This document shows positions 28,801 through 41,957 of a stretch of 64,000 nt of DNA, piece by piece. The position numbers and the translations under genes are program-made. The number at the start of each line of letters is the position of its first letter. The stretch's first letter is position 1. The notes beneath the pieces were generated by a model. It worked only from the letters and a program-made list of their open reading frames with translations, did no database searches and was not told the DNA's origin. The DNA comes from Baylisascaris procyonis (Eukaryota; Nematoda; Chromadorea; Rhabditida; Ascarididae), in the NCBI GenBank assembly GCA_037389465.1, contig JAZARR010000164.1:563501-627500 (forward strand), read 5' to 3'.

Positions 28801-31800
28801 AAGAAAGTGTGAGAATAGGCTATAACATAGTATCCCAAACGATGCAATCAAAGAAAACCCATACCTTCTGGGAATTTCTCTGCAATCGCCTTATTCCAAT
28901 GTGGTATATATTTGTGATTCCAATGGTAATATTTTCCACCGTCATATTTAGGATTCCCATACCACGGGTAATAAAAAATATGGATTGATGGGGGTTGTCC
29001 TCTCTAAACAAAAATATATGACTAGAAAAATAAACAAGCAAACTGAATATTCGTAGGAATGTCTCCTCGAATTGAATCAACAATATAAATCATAGGCTAT
29101 AAAACATACAAAGATAATCAAAGCGGAAAACGTTTGAATGTTTCATAAATAACTTGCGCGAAAGCATTGTCAAAAAGCTCGATAATGAGTACAATTATCC
29201 TGCTCTAAAAGGTCAAAGGTCAACAAGTTATCTGCTACGTTTCGCGTACATTATATAAAAAATACATTTCTTCTACAATAATTAAAACTATAAAAATTGT
29301 GCTGCTCAAGACCTGCAACTGTAACCGGAATCCTGCGATAGACACTACCCCAATCTCCGAAGCGCCATTATAAAATGAATTTAATAAACAAACAACTTGC
29401 ACTAGGCGAATTTTCCCCTTCAGGTGAAACTAATAAAGGAACGATTTAAATATAAAAGTGTGCAACCAAGGAAATGGCCGACATTTTTTATCTTTCATAT
29501 GAAGCTGCCGCAAACGTTATATATTTATATGCCATTTTTTACCAATCTTAGCGTCTTTTCTTTTTGACACTTTTTGAACTTCGCTGAATTCAGTCGACTG
29601 AAGCATTAAGCACAGTCAACTGAAACATTAGCATTAATTATGGACCCAAACCTAACTCTGTCTAAATATGAGCCCAACAATGGTGCATAAAGAATATAAA
29701 GAGGGCCAATATTGACCATGCAGAAATATGAAACGAATTGATGTACAGGCAGTTCACTAGAATAAGCCAACAAGAGATCAATTCATACAATATTAAACAA
29801 GGGGCAATTTATGCAAGCCTATATTGCGTGAACACAACAATCAAACTTTCTAGGAAATAACATAACGTTATTAATGTAAAGATGGTGCTGATTTCCGCTT
29901 ACGTTTATTACTTCATTTCATAAGCCTGCGATACCGTTCGTGCATTCAACACTATAGAATGCAAAATACGATCAAACCTCTAGCACGTTATCCAATAATT
30001 CTATCATAAAAAATATCGACGACTGTGCAATACAGTCGATGTCGCAGACATATTTTTACTACTTGCTGATAAAGTTACATGGGAATAACATTCGTCAACC
30101 TTCACACTATTGTTGGAATGCGATAGGTGAGTGGGGGGTGGGAGGGGGGGCAGCTCCACACATACTTAGAAATTACCAGATGAGGTCCAAAGGATATTCG
30201 GATTTCTATACAATGAAGCTTTAAGGTCACTAAAGATCTGACAAGATATTTAAAGGTATTCACTTCCCTGCCGGATAAAGTTTTAAAGGTTTCCGGACCC
30301 TTAACTCATAAAACTTTTTGGACTTTTAAGGAAATTATGATTCCTATCAAATAAGACCCAAAAAGTTTTCAAGAGAATTGGGCATCCTGCTTAATAAGAT
30401 TCTGAGAACAAATTCAAAATAAAAGTCGAATAACACATAGTATACCTCTGAAAGTGGAGTAGCTTTAGCTGTTTGAAAATGAGAATGGCGTTCAGCAAAA
30501 TTGTCTTTTTCGACGATATCATCAGTGCTATTCATCGAGTGCTTCCTAATGCCTGCGAATCGCGGATTTACCATATGATACCTATCGTCCGTCTAAAAGG
30601 ATGCAACAAATATCGGTGAGATCCATTATGAAAAAAGTGAAATAATGTACCTGGGGTACAAGTTATAGCCAGCGTTGTCACAGGTACAGACCTAAATTCC
30701 TCTTCGGGATGTAACAGAAATATAAGATCCTTTCAGGTCATGTCTCTAGTAACTACTTAGTGCAGTTGGGAAAAACGTCAGTAGAAAACCACCCAAATTT
30801 TTCTTTAAAACAGCGAAAACGTGACCACAGGATGCAGCGATGCTACGAAGAAATTAAACAAATAGTACGAACTAGCAGCAAGATAGGTGCTACCATATTT
30901 GAGGTACCTCAACCGTCAAAACGCCTAATGTGAGGAATTGTGGAAGCGGTTACTTCACCGTTATCCTTCACCAATGAAAGTATTCAAAGGTGCTGACTTT
31001 GAGAGATTATTTTCGGAAAAATTAGAAATTCCATCGTTTTTCGGGCATGCAAATATCAAATGTGCCATTTTGGAAATAGTAGTAGAATTTTTGACCTCCC
31101 AATGAGAAATAAGGAAGTCGGTGAAAATTTTCTGTTGTTCAAAGAGAGCATTTTTCGTATCCTCATGCACAAATCCTCCTCCTTTTAGCGTTAGTCGATA
31201 TTCTAAGCACTATCCGAATTATTCTGGTTTGTTCACCTTGACCATTTGACCATACCAAGCCAAAAAACATCGTCATATGTCAAATAGTTTACTGCATACG
31301 TTATTTGTAATTCCTGTAAAATACACACCACCTATATTCTACATCACAAGCAATAAGCATTATTTAAATGGCCTCTAAGATCTCTCTCGTATTACTTTGC
31401 TTATTTTAATAAATAAGTATGTGAGTGACATTTTGTTTCATTTATTTCGTGCCACATAGCCACTACCTTACAAGCACAACCGGAAGCAGATTTAATGCAC
31501 ACCGGAAATATGTCAGTCCTTTTTGGAGTTGACAAATATTCGCTTTGGAGTACCACAAAATTTTGCAACATACAAATGCGGATGATGGCTGCATCTATAG
31601 ATGGCACTATGTTTCGTTAACATCTCTGCTAACTTAGCACTTAGTTTTGCCTACAAATATTTCATTGACCGCAGGATTTCGAGAAAATTTTTGCATCGTC
31701 CATTTACATAATATATTTCACAGAGATCCGTTCGTATTCACATTCCATCAATAAGTTCCCTTCGAAAGGAAACTTACCTTCTCACCTTGTGAAGCCATCA

Positions 31801-31873
31801 AATACAACGCCGATAACATTGAAGCACTAATAGCGATGAGAAGGAACCACTTCACATAAAATAACGCACCCAT
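22811..31873 (-). CDS. MANEA: Glycoprotein endo-alpha-1,2-mannosidase (GH99), nine exons
   Basis: This Golgi enzyme cleaves glucosylated mannose from N-glycans, giving a glucosidase-independent trimming route. Exons in order: 31,778-31,873; 30,446-30,592; 28,865-29,003; 27,630-27,797; 26,872-27,063; 26,167-26,304; 25,003-25,138; 24,016-24,157; 22,811-23,023. All junctions have GT/AG and phases agree, giving 456 residues (human about 462). Residues 1-8 are cytosolic and about 9-27 form a signal anchor, so it is a type II membrane protein. Residues 33-81 are a variable stem. The GH99 domain starts near 86 with IFYYPWYGNPKYDGG, then SWYPPDMADSEG, LTFHMEPYNGRN, YFYDSYLIDVDQW, GFDGIYTYFASEGFTYGS and VPSIGPGYDD. 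The catalytic segment SFNEWHEGTQIE holds the glutamate pair at 397 and 400. Two acceptors are weak (TTTGAAG, TTTGAG). The only uncertain part is the stem exon. It is transcribed divergently from SEC13. Confidence 0.93.
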
Positions 31874-33635
31874 TACACTTTCAAAACATTACAAACCACA
31901 AACTTGGCGACGACAACCGTCAGTCACACAACTTTTAGCTGCATCAACTTGCACGCATCCAGCAACGAAAGCTATTGCTAGCTGGCCAATAATTTTGACG
32001 AATCGCAATATACACTTTGAAGTTGCTGCAACAACGTCGTATTATTTCAATTGCTCTCTTGTGCGTAGTGTTTGCATGTTGAATTTGCTAATTCTAAAAT
32101 TTCTTGCTATGTGCGGGTATGGATAAAGTTTGTTCCCGACTTCCTTCACTTAATAAATGACCAGATCTGGCAACACTGTGTAATTGTGATGTAATTGAGG
32201 TGTTGCAGTCGCTATATATTTCACCATAAGTGCTTTCAACTGCGAACAAGCAAGAAATAACGTTTTTTCTTCAATTTCTGACTGTGATCTGAGCAATTTT
32301 GAGATCTTCGATGTGAAATCCTGATTAGTTTTAGAACATATTGAGTTTGCAACGCTCAAAGAATCGAGGTGAATAAAGTGCAATAATTCAGAAAGTGACA
32401 CTAGTCGTTAGCAGGAGACGATTTCAGACATGGAGATGCTGAAAATGCCATCGCTGAAAAATTGTAAACACTGATCATAGCCCCTCTTTGAATGGGAGAA
32501 AGGACCTGGAATTTCCGATGTTACAGATATGGCATCTTCACCAGCCACTTATTCGAAAACTGCCAAAGTTAAAATTTGACGGTTGCATAAATATTTTCCC
32601 AATTTTTTGACTATGAGAGAAGGGAGAATATGGGGGGGGGGGGGGGTAAAGAAAACTAGATTTTTCCATTTATCAAAAATTACACCATACTAGATATCAC
32701 GGTGCTGGAAAATACCTTCTGGGGAGGTACGATGATGATCTGAGCACTACCTGAATTCTTCTGCATTAGTCACCTTTTGCGCGTTTTGGTTTTGGGCATT
32801 TAGGCAGAATAGCACGTTGTGCTTTATCCATTTTTCAAGGGAGAGGATTACATCCGTCAGCGATCAAGACTAAGTTCAATCCATTTGGCCGCATAAATGA
32901 CCTACTATTGAATTTTATTATTTTCAAGTAAAAAAAGCATGCAAATACTCGGAAAAAATTTGTCCACATGTTTCTTATTTATAATTTTCACTTTGTTGAA
33001 TAGTGAGTTTACAGTGTGCAACATTATGCGGTATTTTTATAAACCGCATAGTGAGTTGAAATAAATCGGAATAGGATTACCGTCAAAATGCAGTGTTTTT
33101 TGCTGAAAATAATATGCAATCCATTTACTATCTATGAGCATATTTCTCATTGTATACCTTCGTGTAATGCAGTGGTAGCTGCCGATTTGTGATTATTGTG
33201 ATAGCCTTATACCACTTTTTCGAAAAGAAGCCACGTCTCATATCTCAGTAGAAAACAGTGAAATGATATGGTCCTTTTTCTTTTTATTTCCTTTCTTTCC
33301 TGACTGAGTACAGACGCGAAGTTAATCGCGGTCGGTTTATTTTGTTTGTTAATTAGGTCGTTAACGGATGTGCATTGAGAAAATGCGTATTGCAGCAAAC
33401 GTAGTGAAAACCATCGGTTGGTTTCTGCCCTTAAAGAGGACTAGGTCGTCACCAAGTCCCACATGTAACTCTTTAGTTTTCCGCATATTTCCTTTTCTCT
33501 AATAATTGACTTTTATTATAGGGTGATATCGCTTTTCATATTTGGTTTACACCGAAACCAGAACGCTATCGGATTCTCACGGTCTTTTATTCAAGAACAT
33601 TTACTTTCAGCCCTCTACTCTGCTACTGAATAGAA
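31874..33635. promoter_or_regulatory. Divergent intergenic region between MANEA and SEC13
   Basis: About 1.76 kb separates the start codons of two genes transcribed away from each other, so it must contain both promoters. No exon is supported inside. A run of about 16 G lies near 32,631. I see no clear TATA box placed for either gene, as is common for widely expressed nematode genes. Confidence 0.6.
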
Positions 33636-33775
33636 ATGGTTTGTTTGGCTTCCATTGAAAATGCGAACGATGGCTGTATCCAACCTATTTGTTTCTGTTT
33701 ATTAGTGCATGTGCTTGGGGCAGCCATCTTCTACGAACTTACGGTTTTCAATAAATGTATTTATTTGAGTGCATG

Positions 33776-33873
<98 letters not shown>

Positions 33874-36800
33874 CGCATAGAGCTCAAAGGAAACATTAAT
33901 TTTTTATTGATTTTGAAACGTCCTCTGTCTTCAGTATTTAGTTGCACAATCTGTCATCGTTGTCAATAATATGTCGATAGTTTGCAGGTGTCAGTCGTCA
34001 CAAAAGTGGATACGGCACATCGCGATATCATCGTATGTTCATTAGCATTCGCACTTTCAAAACATCTTCTCTTTGCCAACTTATAACCAAAATGAATATT
34101 CGCTACCAATTCTTTGATTTTCAGCTCGAAAGGTGCATGATATATTTACTTTCATAAAGAAGAGTGGAGTGCATAGACATATTTCGGTATGACTCTAAAT
34201 TTCTTTTTTAGTCGTTTTGATTTTCATTTTCAGCAATCATTAATATTCGGTTCCTTCGTGTAATTGATATACGAATTTCAGCATGATGCACAAATGAACT
34301 ACTATGGTACTCGTTTGGCGACTTGTTCAAGTGATCGTCTTGTGAAAATATTCGAAGTTAGCTCTCGTTTTCAATGCGATTTAGGAATTTGCATTGCAAG
34401 ATTGCATTAGATAACATCATATCTGTGCGTATATGCATGTGCCTGTCTGTCCGATCGTTTCAGTCCAGGAAACACTGAAGGTGGAGGTGCGGTGGTTTTT
34501 GTGGACCACATTGAACATCTCTGTCAGAATTTAAACTGACCAGTTTGCTTCGAAAAAAGTTATAATCACTTCAAAGTGTTCAAAAGTTTGCTTTTATTTT
34601 GGAACCGATCGGCATTTTACGCTTTCGGCACCACAGAAGAACGACCGGTATGTTAAGGATTTATTCCAGTGTAGATTAGAGAATGTATGAATGCGTTATC
34701 GCCAATTTTCCCTTTTCTGGCATTTCGTGTAATTGTTTTATGCAACTAGCTGAAATGCATGTTTGCATTGCAATTAACTGAATGAAAAGCTTCATTTCTG
34801 AGTCCACTGCTTTGCGATGTGATGTATTTCAGCTGAAACCGTCAGGACAGACGTATCCGTTGGCTGAGTTGAGTGGTCATGACGGCCCTGTTTGGCAAGT
34901 CGTTTGGGCGCATCCGAAATTTGATAACGTTTTAGCATCGTGCTCTTATGACAGGTAAGGTTGTCCCTTGCTATCGAGGTGTACGGGAAGTGTTGAAATT
35001 GTCAGATTAAGTTGACGTTGATCGGTAATTTCGGGAGAGGGTGATCTTTGAGTGTTATTTTTGAAATCCCTACTTGCAGAAGGATATGGGGGAGGTAGTT
35101 GGAGAGGGAGTAGCCATTTCGTCGACCTTGCAGTTAGTTTTGAATTTTCTTGGCCAAAAGTTGAAGGATTGAGGGAGATGTGAAAATTAAGTGGGAGTAT
35201 TCTGGACAAGAAAAACTGACTTGTATTCTTGTAAAAAGTGCACCCTAAAACGTGTATCATTTCAAAGGAGCATTAAGCATCATATTTTTAAGTTGTGAAT
35301 GCATAAAATTTTATCTTTGACTCCCTCTTTGCTCACATTGAAAGCGATCACGCGCAGTTTGCCATCCTTTAGCGAAATATTGGGGAGGAGGGAGGGAGTG
35401 GAAATAGTATTGCGCGATGCCATTTTCGTTTTCTAGAAAGGTGATAATCTGGAAGGAAGTTTCTGGAAAGTGGCAGAAGATCTACGAATGGAGCGAGCAT
35501 GAAGCAAGCGTTAATTCAATATGCTGGGCACCCCATCAGTTTGGTCTTATCCTAGCATGTGCTTCGACCGATACCACTATTTCGTTGCTTACTTACGTGC
35601 CCGAAACAAATGCATGGACTTCACGAAAAATTCTTAAAGCACACGATCAGGTATCTTGCATTGCTTCTATTGCTCGGTTAAAATAAGCTGTCATAGGGTA
35701 GAATTCTTTTTCCCTTTTACTGTCCACTGGCACGAAGAGATGGCAGCCAGAACTTTTTCTTCTCATGCATCATGTTTTCTAGCACACATTTCAGCAGTTA
35801 CAAGCCAGTTGGAAGCACTGTTGTGCTTCTTGCGAGTAAGGGAAAAGGGAAATTCATTTTTGCTTCCTCATGCTGCGTTTGTTGAATTTTTTGATGTTCA
35901 CGAATAGCCTTAAAGAAAGTCGAGGCATTGAAGGGATGTAATGCGGTATCATGGGCACCAGCAGTGCATTCACAGTCGATCGTTGAACCAGGAACGAATT
36001 CGGTTGCAAAACGAATTGTATCTGGAGGCAACGACAACGTCGTTAAAATATGGAAGTAAGCTCATACGTACCGCATTTCGTTTGTAAACTTCTGTCAAAG
36101 TGAGAAGAAAACCAACAGCCATAAATTTCATGAAATGTTTTTTTTGCCTCTCAGAACACAAAAATATTCATCATCAAATCTTTTTTGCATTGTTTCTCTC
36201 TGTTTCTTTTAGTAGAGTGTTTGTGATAGCATGATGATAAGCTCTGATAAGTTGTAAAAGTTGTTGAATAGGTCATATATAAGGGCGCCTCTCTTTTCTT
36301 CCTTCGATTTCCCTCACCTCCCTACTTTTTGGTTCATCGAGTGACGGTGCCAGCTTTGGGGCGTTCACTTGCAATTATAAATTTTTGGGTCCTTCAAAAT
36401 TAGGTGTCGCGGGCTCCTTTTATTTATGTAGACCGTAGGCAAGAGCCACCATATAGAACTGGGCCAATTAAGCTCAAATCTAAGGGGTGGGAAATGCACT
36501 GCGCCATCGGATCCTCGAGCATCGAATAGTTTTCTGGAATGCCCTTGACAACAACATGGCCGTGTAGGTTCTATGGAAACATTATATGCTTTTATTTCGA
36601 GTGTAATCATAGTGTGACTTTGTACCCTCCTTCCAAGGTTTACTGCATTAGACATGTTCTTATACATTCGAACAGTTGAACTTATGCGTTCGGTCGTTCA
36701 CGACAGCTTTCCGTAGCGGGCACTTTGGGCACTTTATCAGCTGTCTTGGTACATTTCGATATTTTTTTTATTCTTTAGTTTACTTTCTCTTCATCCTTAT

Positions 36801-38514
36801 CTTAGAGAGAAAAAGGATGGAACATGGGAATTGGAGCATGCACTGAAGGGACACACCGACTGGGTACGTGATGTGGCATGGGCACCAGCAATGGCACAAC
36901 CTGTTAATACGATCGCTTCTTGTGGACAAGTGAGCATTGCTGTGTTCGTCAAGAAATGCCGTGACAGTGAAATGACAGAACGAGAGATGAGAGGCGAGAG
37001 GAAGAGACAACTTTCATGGGTGAACTGAGGACGAGAGAAGTAAAAATAGGGCGGTCGTTTGTCATAATATTGATTTTAAAATCCAATTTTTTTTTTTGTC
37101 GTGTGGTGGATGATACATTAATTCTTCTTGAAAACAAGTCATTGCATCAGATGTTGAACTCTTTAAGCCCATATGCGTACCAGCAAGGCTTACATCTTCG
37201 TAATTTGGGTTGCGTCGTTGACGAGGACATCGCTAACTAAACGAAACTCTGAAGGTTGTTATCTTTTATATTGGAGGGAAGTAACTCACTTCGTATGCCA
37301 GCTTACATGGAAGAGCATAAATGGAAATGAAGCTGCTGAACAAATACATGAGCGAGGGCGGGAGTGAGTGTCTATATTCCATTCATTAGACTGTTTTTGA
37401 ATGAGGTTTTATAATAAAATGAAGTGGAAACTGATTATGCCTTTTCTCTTTGTGTCTTCTTTGAAAAGTTATCACATGGAAGCTGATAACAAATAGTAGC
37501 AAATTGTAGGAACGTGGCCAGAAAAATCTCTCCTCTCCCCCCCTTTCCCCCGCCCTTCTTTCTGCCCAATCTGTCTGCTGGTTCTTTGTGATTTACCTGT
37601 GGTAGACTGCTGTGTTGAAGCAAAAAGTTCAGGACCGGAAAGTGATTATATGGCGCTGTTCGAATGTCGACGAAGGTCAGTGGGTCGCGAAAGAACTGGG
37701 CAGTTTCGATGACGCATTATGGCATGTCAGCTGGTCGTTGTGTGCCACCATTCTCGCAGTATCTGGTGGTGACAACAAGGTAGGCTTGGAGCATTTCCAG
37801 TAGGAAAAAGAGGGGAAAGTGTAGCGCTTATAATGGATTTAAACTCCGGTAATTTGTTGACGGACGAGGTCCTTAAATTGTTAGACTACTGCTGCGAGCA
37901 TTCAGAACTTGCATGCTAGATGCTTTCTTGTTTTATATTGGCGTAAGCAATGCGATGAAGGAAAGATTGATTGTCAGTGATATGATAAGTTGGAATGATT
38001 GAAGGAAAAACGGAAATTAAATTACTGCAGATTTACCAAGTTTCTATTTTTAAGTATTTACCTAGGAGTCTCATGACGTCTTTTTTGTGGTTACATCGGA
38101 TCGCAACCGGTGTGATATCGAGACCGTTTGTGTGATAGAATAATCTGCTACATAACTCTTCTTGTAGAAGACTTTGTATTGCTATAAGCGTGAGGTTGCA
38201 GTATTGCTGGTATAGTTAAAAGCAGTCTACATCTATATGGCATATGAGTTAGAAAAATTATGTTCTAAAGGGAACGCGAATTTTGGTTTTCTTTTAACCG
38301 GTTAGTGAAGACTCACCGTAACCGTAAAAAACTGGTGCGAGCATGGCTCATTTGATTGTATATCATTATATTATTAAAGGTGGTTGGATTGATGTCGTTT
38401 TAATTCAAAATTATGGATGCGAAGTATCGTTTTCAGATATCGCTGTGGAAGGAGAATCTGCAGAATGTATGGGTTAGAATCTCCGAGACGGAAGAAGGGA
38501 AGCGGGATGCTTGA
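33636..38514 (+). CDS. SEC13: SEC13, COPII coat / nuclear pore WD40 protein, nine exons
   Basis: SEC13 pairs with SEC31 in the COPII outer coat at ER exit sites and with NUP145C/NUP96 in the nuclear pore. Exons: 33,636-33,638 (start codon only, inferred); 33,988-34,032; 34,282-34,356; 34,833-34,954; 35,437-35,650; 35,934-36,055; 36,806-36,929; 37,633-37,779; 38,437-38,514. Phases agree throughout, giving 309 residues (human 322). It begins [15 protein letters not shown], then [19 protein letters not shown] (blade 1), [16 protein letters not shown] (blade 2), [14 protein letters not shown] (blade 3), [15 protein letters not shown] with [11 protein letters not shown] (blade 4), [15 protein letters not shown] (blade 5) and [20 protein letters not shown] with ISLWKE (blade 6). 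This is the six-bladed open propeller of the family. No in-frame ATG precedes exon 2, so the ATG at 33,636, followed by a usable donor GTTTGT, is the best start. Exon 6 uses a weak acceptor (ATTGAAG). Confidence 0.94.
33778..33874. repeat. (TA)n microsatellite in SEC13 intron 1
   Basis: A 97-bp TA repeat with one G interruption at 33,863. It lies between the proposed start-codon exon and exon 2 of SEC13. The open frames that cross it are repeat artefacts. Confidence 0.95.
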
Positions 38515-41500
38515 GGGCTATCCATTTACTTTATGTGAAGGACGGATTCAAGTGTTTTTCGTACTGGTGATGTTATTATAAGCCATGCAGACGAATGTTT
38601 ACTATTTATTGCTGTTTTTATTGTTACGATGGAGGTTGTTGTGATTATGCTGCATAAAAGTTTTTTTTTTCTTAAGACAGTTGTGCATTCGCACAATATT
38701 AGTTGCTAGAAAATAATCGCTAGTATGGGAAGAGTAGCTTGGAATAGGACAAAATAGAATACTTGAGGAGAGGAAACGAGTGCGATGCATAGTTCTGAAT
38801 TTCTATTCACCGACAGAATAAGCATCATAGAGCTGAAGTGATATTATTGTACAGAATATTGAAGTGGTGGCCATCGTATAGAAAGGCCAATACTGGCTTG
38901 TTCAATTCGACGTACCCTAGGAAAGCTCAGCAGTATCCAACTGCGGTGAATCGCGAGGCATAGATGCTTGAAACGTTCGTTTTTTTTTTTTCTACTCACA
39001 AAGAGGCAGACAAGCGAACAGCCATTTATGGATATATTCTTTGTCGCACTATATCGAGCTTGAGCAAACAAATGGCCTTAGAAGCAGAAGTAACAGAAGT
39101 AAAAAATTATCATGCTATTCGATGTGCTTATGCACACCACAATTTACATGTAATTGCACCGAATGAGTTCACAAATGATATGGTTTCTGATTTGAGGCGA
39201 CCATAAATGTGACTTTCTGACAGCGCTCCCGCACACCTTCTAAAATCAACAGTGCTCCTCCATCTTTTAGACTTTATCGATGCCCATGGTTTTATAACGA
39301 GCACATAAATCATATAGGTATTCCACAATGAATGGCTTTCAAATGTATTAGTTATGATGAAATATTTCAGCGAGATGACTGCCCGAAGTACCAAACTTTT
39401 TTTTATTTGAAGGAATTATTTCAATTTAGGGAATCTCATGACGAACAGTAATTCTTCAATAGTTGGGTGATTAAAATGGAACAAACAAAACTCGAAATGT
39501 TATATATTCGTTTACAGTGCGATGTTAAGGGCCACATGGTAGATGATTAAGAGCGGATGAAAGTTATTTCTTTTCATAATAATGTTGTCTGCAGGTAACA
39601 TGATGGCGTAAATTGGAAAGCGATCGCTGCGAGGTGAAGTTTATCAGCAGTTGGTTGGGAAATCGTTATGTAAAATCATGATATCAATTGTTCTCTTTCG
39701 AGTGAAAGCATCAAGCAAGAGTATGAATATCAATAATACATTAACAGCAGAATATAGGTAATGATGATACCACAAGGAATTGCAATTGAGATTATCATTG
39801 CAAAAATTAGTAGGAAATTGATTTTAGATTAATTTCAGCTCGCAGTTTTTCTTTTCGTTGAATTAGCATTGAATAATGTCTATGCGAACGAACGATAAGA
39901 TTTTCGCAACAATGCAAGGAATGCAAGAACGTTGTAAATAATGCAAGAACGGAAATGAGGAAGTTGCTTAATAGCGAAATCACCGATTATCGTCGACTAA
40001 ATGAAATGATCTTTGACTCGTAAGTATTTCTCAGTTGATTATTACATTCAACGAATGCAACAATTACGCACAAATATTTGAAAATATCATTGCGAATATG
40101 AACACATAAAAACATTCGAATGGTATAATTTTCTCAAGACTCATTATGTGCTTTCGAATAAAATACATCACTGTGGACTGGTTACGATAATGTAATCTCA
40201 GTTAGATTACTTTTTATTACTTAGAATAACTTGCCCTAACCATGAGTGGTTGCTGTCAATTATGTACTGTTAGCAGATAAAGATCAGATTTCTACATATC
40301 ATTACTGACAGAACATCTGAAATGAGATTATCCAGGTGAGAGAAAACTATGATTTCGATAAGCGTTACATAGTTCTGTGGCTATGCCCTCAAGCGATTTT
40401 ATTTATGAAGCTTTTTGAATCGTCGACTGCTTTTTCTGGAAGTATGCAACATTAAGTGAAATGAAGGCATCCATCTACCGCATTATGCATCTTTGCAAAT
40501 CTGCATTAGAAAACAACAGTGTAGGTGCTCATCTATTTGTCTGATAAGCACTGAAGCTGGAGCTGTGATATTTGCTGTGCATGATCTGTATGTGATACGG
40601 CCCACTAGTTCACGTTGCAACTGACTCAGCAATCTTTGAAAGAGTCATCGATGTTTTGTGTCAAAAAAAATTGCACATATCGTGCGAACGCTTCAATTAC
40701 GTTATTTAGCTGCTGCCATTTTGAAATATATGGGAAAACATACTAAATAAGCCGCTTGAAGAAATACGCCTTTATTATTGCGCCATCATACTAACGACTG
40801 TCGTAAAATGCCAATGAATAATAAAAATACTGACCGGAGGTTTAATAGCAACAATGCACTATGCTTCAATGGAATCGACAGCTCGTAAAAATCCTCAGCA
40901 AAAGGTTTCTTTGTTCCCACATGACCGACTGCAAAATATATTCAAATTTTTGGGCACTTTAAACTCCATATGAGTCTCTAAGAAACTAAGGATTAACCTA
41001 AACGCTGGTAAAGTGTGCAAATTATAAATAGAAATGACATTTTTCATGCGCCCCAATCCATTTGCGCCTCTCTATGATGAGTTATTTTCCTTAAGTGCCA
41101 CACGTACAATGTAGATGCACAAACGAACGTCCTTTCATAAGGTTCTTTATACGCGAAATACAAAAAACAAAGGAAAAAGATCGGTTTTAGTTAATTCTCT
41201 GTACAATTATATAACTAAATTGCATGTTATTTACCTTTTCAATATTGAAAACTTTTGAATAAATTTTGAAGATGAACGTAGAGGTGAGAAATAGTCGACT
41301 CCACTGCTCGGATGTTGTTATCAGCGGTTGATAACCTAATGTTTTTGCTGATTTGATAACGTAGGGATTGTTTTATTCGTTCTTGAAAGCCTTAGCACTT
41401 CGAATGCCTTTCTTTTCACCTAAATAAAAATCACCTTAAAACATTGATAAAAGCGAATTAATATGCATAAAATTAATGAAAGCGGAGAGTTGAATAATAT

Positions 41501-41957
41501 TAATGAATTATAATGAATATGAATTAATAATTGATGAAAGTTGAGTAAACTAGTAAAAAAAGCTTAACATGAATGGAATATGAATAGTGGACTATTAACT
41601 AGTTAATTCCCCTCAAGATTTGGCAGCGATAAAATTCGTTCATAATATTTTTTTATGATAAATGCTATGAAAGCAACAGATCATATTGCGCTAGACCACA
41701 AAGCAAATTATATATCGTTTTCAATCATAGCCGACAAATAAATGCTCTATAACTGATGAATCAAAGAATTTAATAAAACAGGAAATGAATGAAATCGAAT
41801 ATTATTGATTATCGGGTTCTAATTGTTATCAAAAAATGAAATTAAAAAAAATTGAATAATCGAAAAATGGAAACAAAATGAATACGTCCGGATCGAAATT
41901 TATTAAAGGAAATTAGCAAAAATTAGCCACTAAGTTTCAGCAAAAAAAAAAATTCGA
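38515..41957. other. Convergent intergenic region
   Basis: This 3.4-kb stretch lies between the stop codons of SEC13 (plus) and the 7TM receptor (minus). It should contain both 3' untranslated regions. I see no exon I can support. A frame at 38,964-39,206 on the plus strand is open for 80 codons but matches nothing I know and lacks splice context. Confidence 0.55.
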
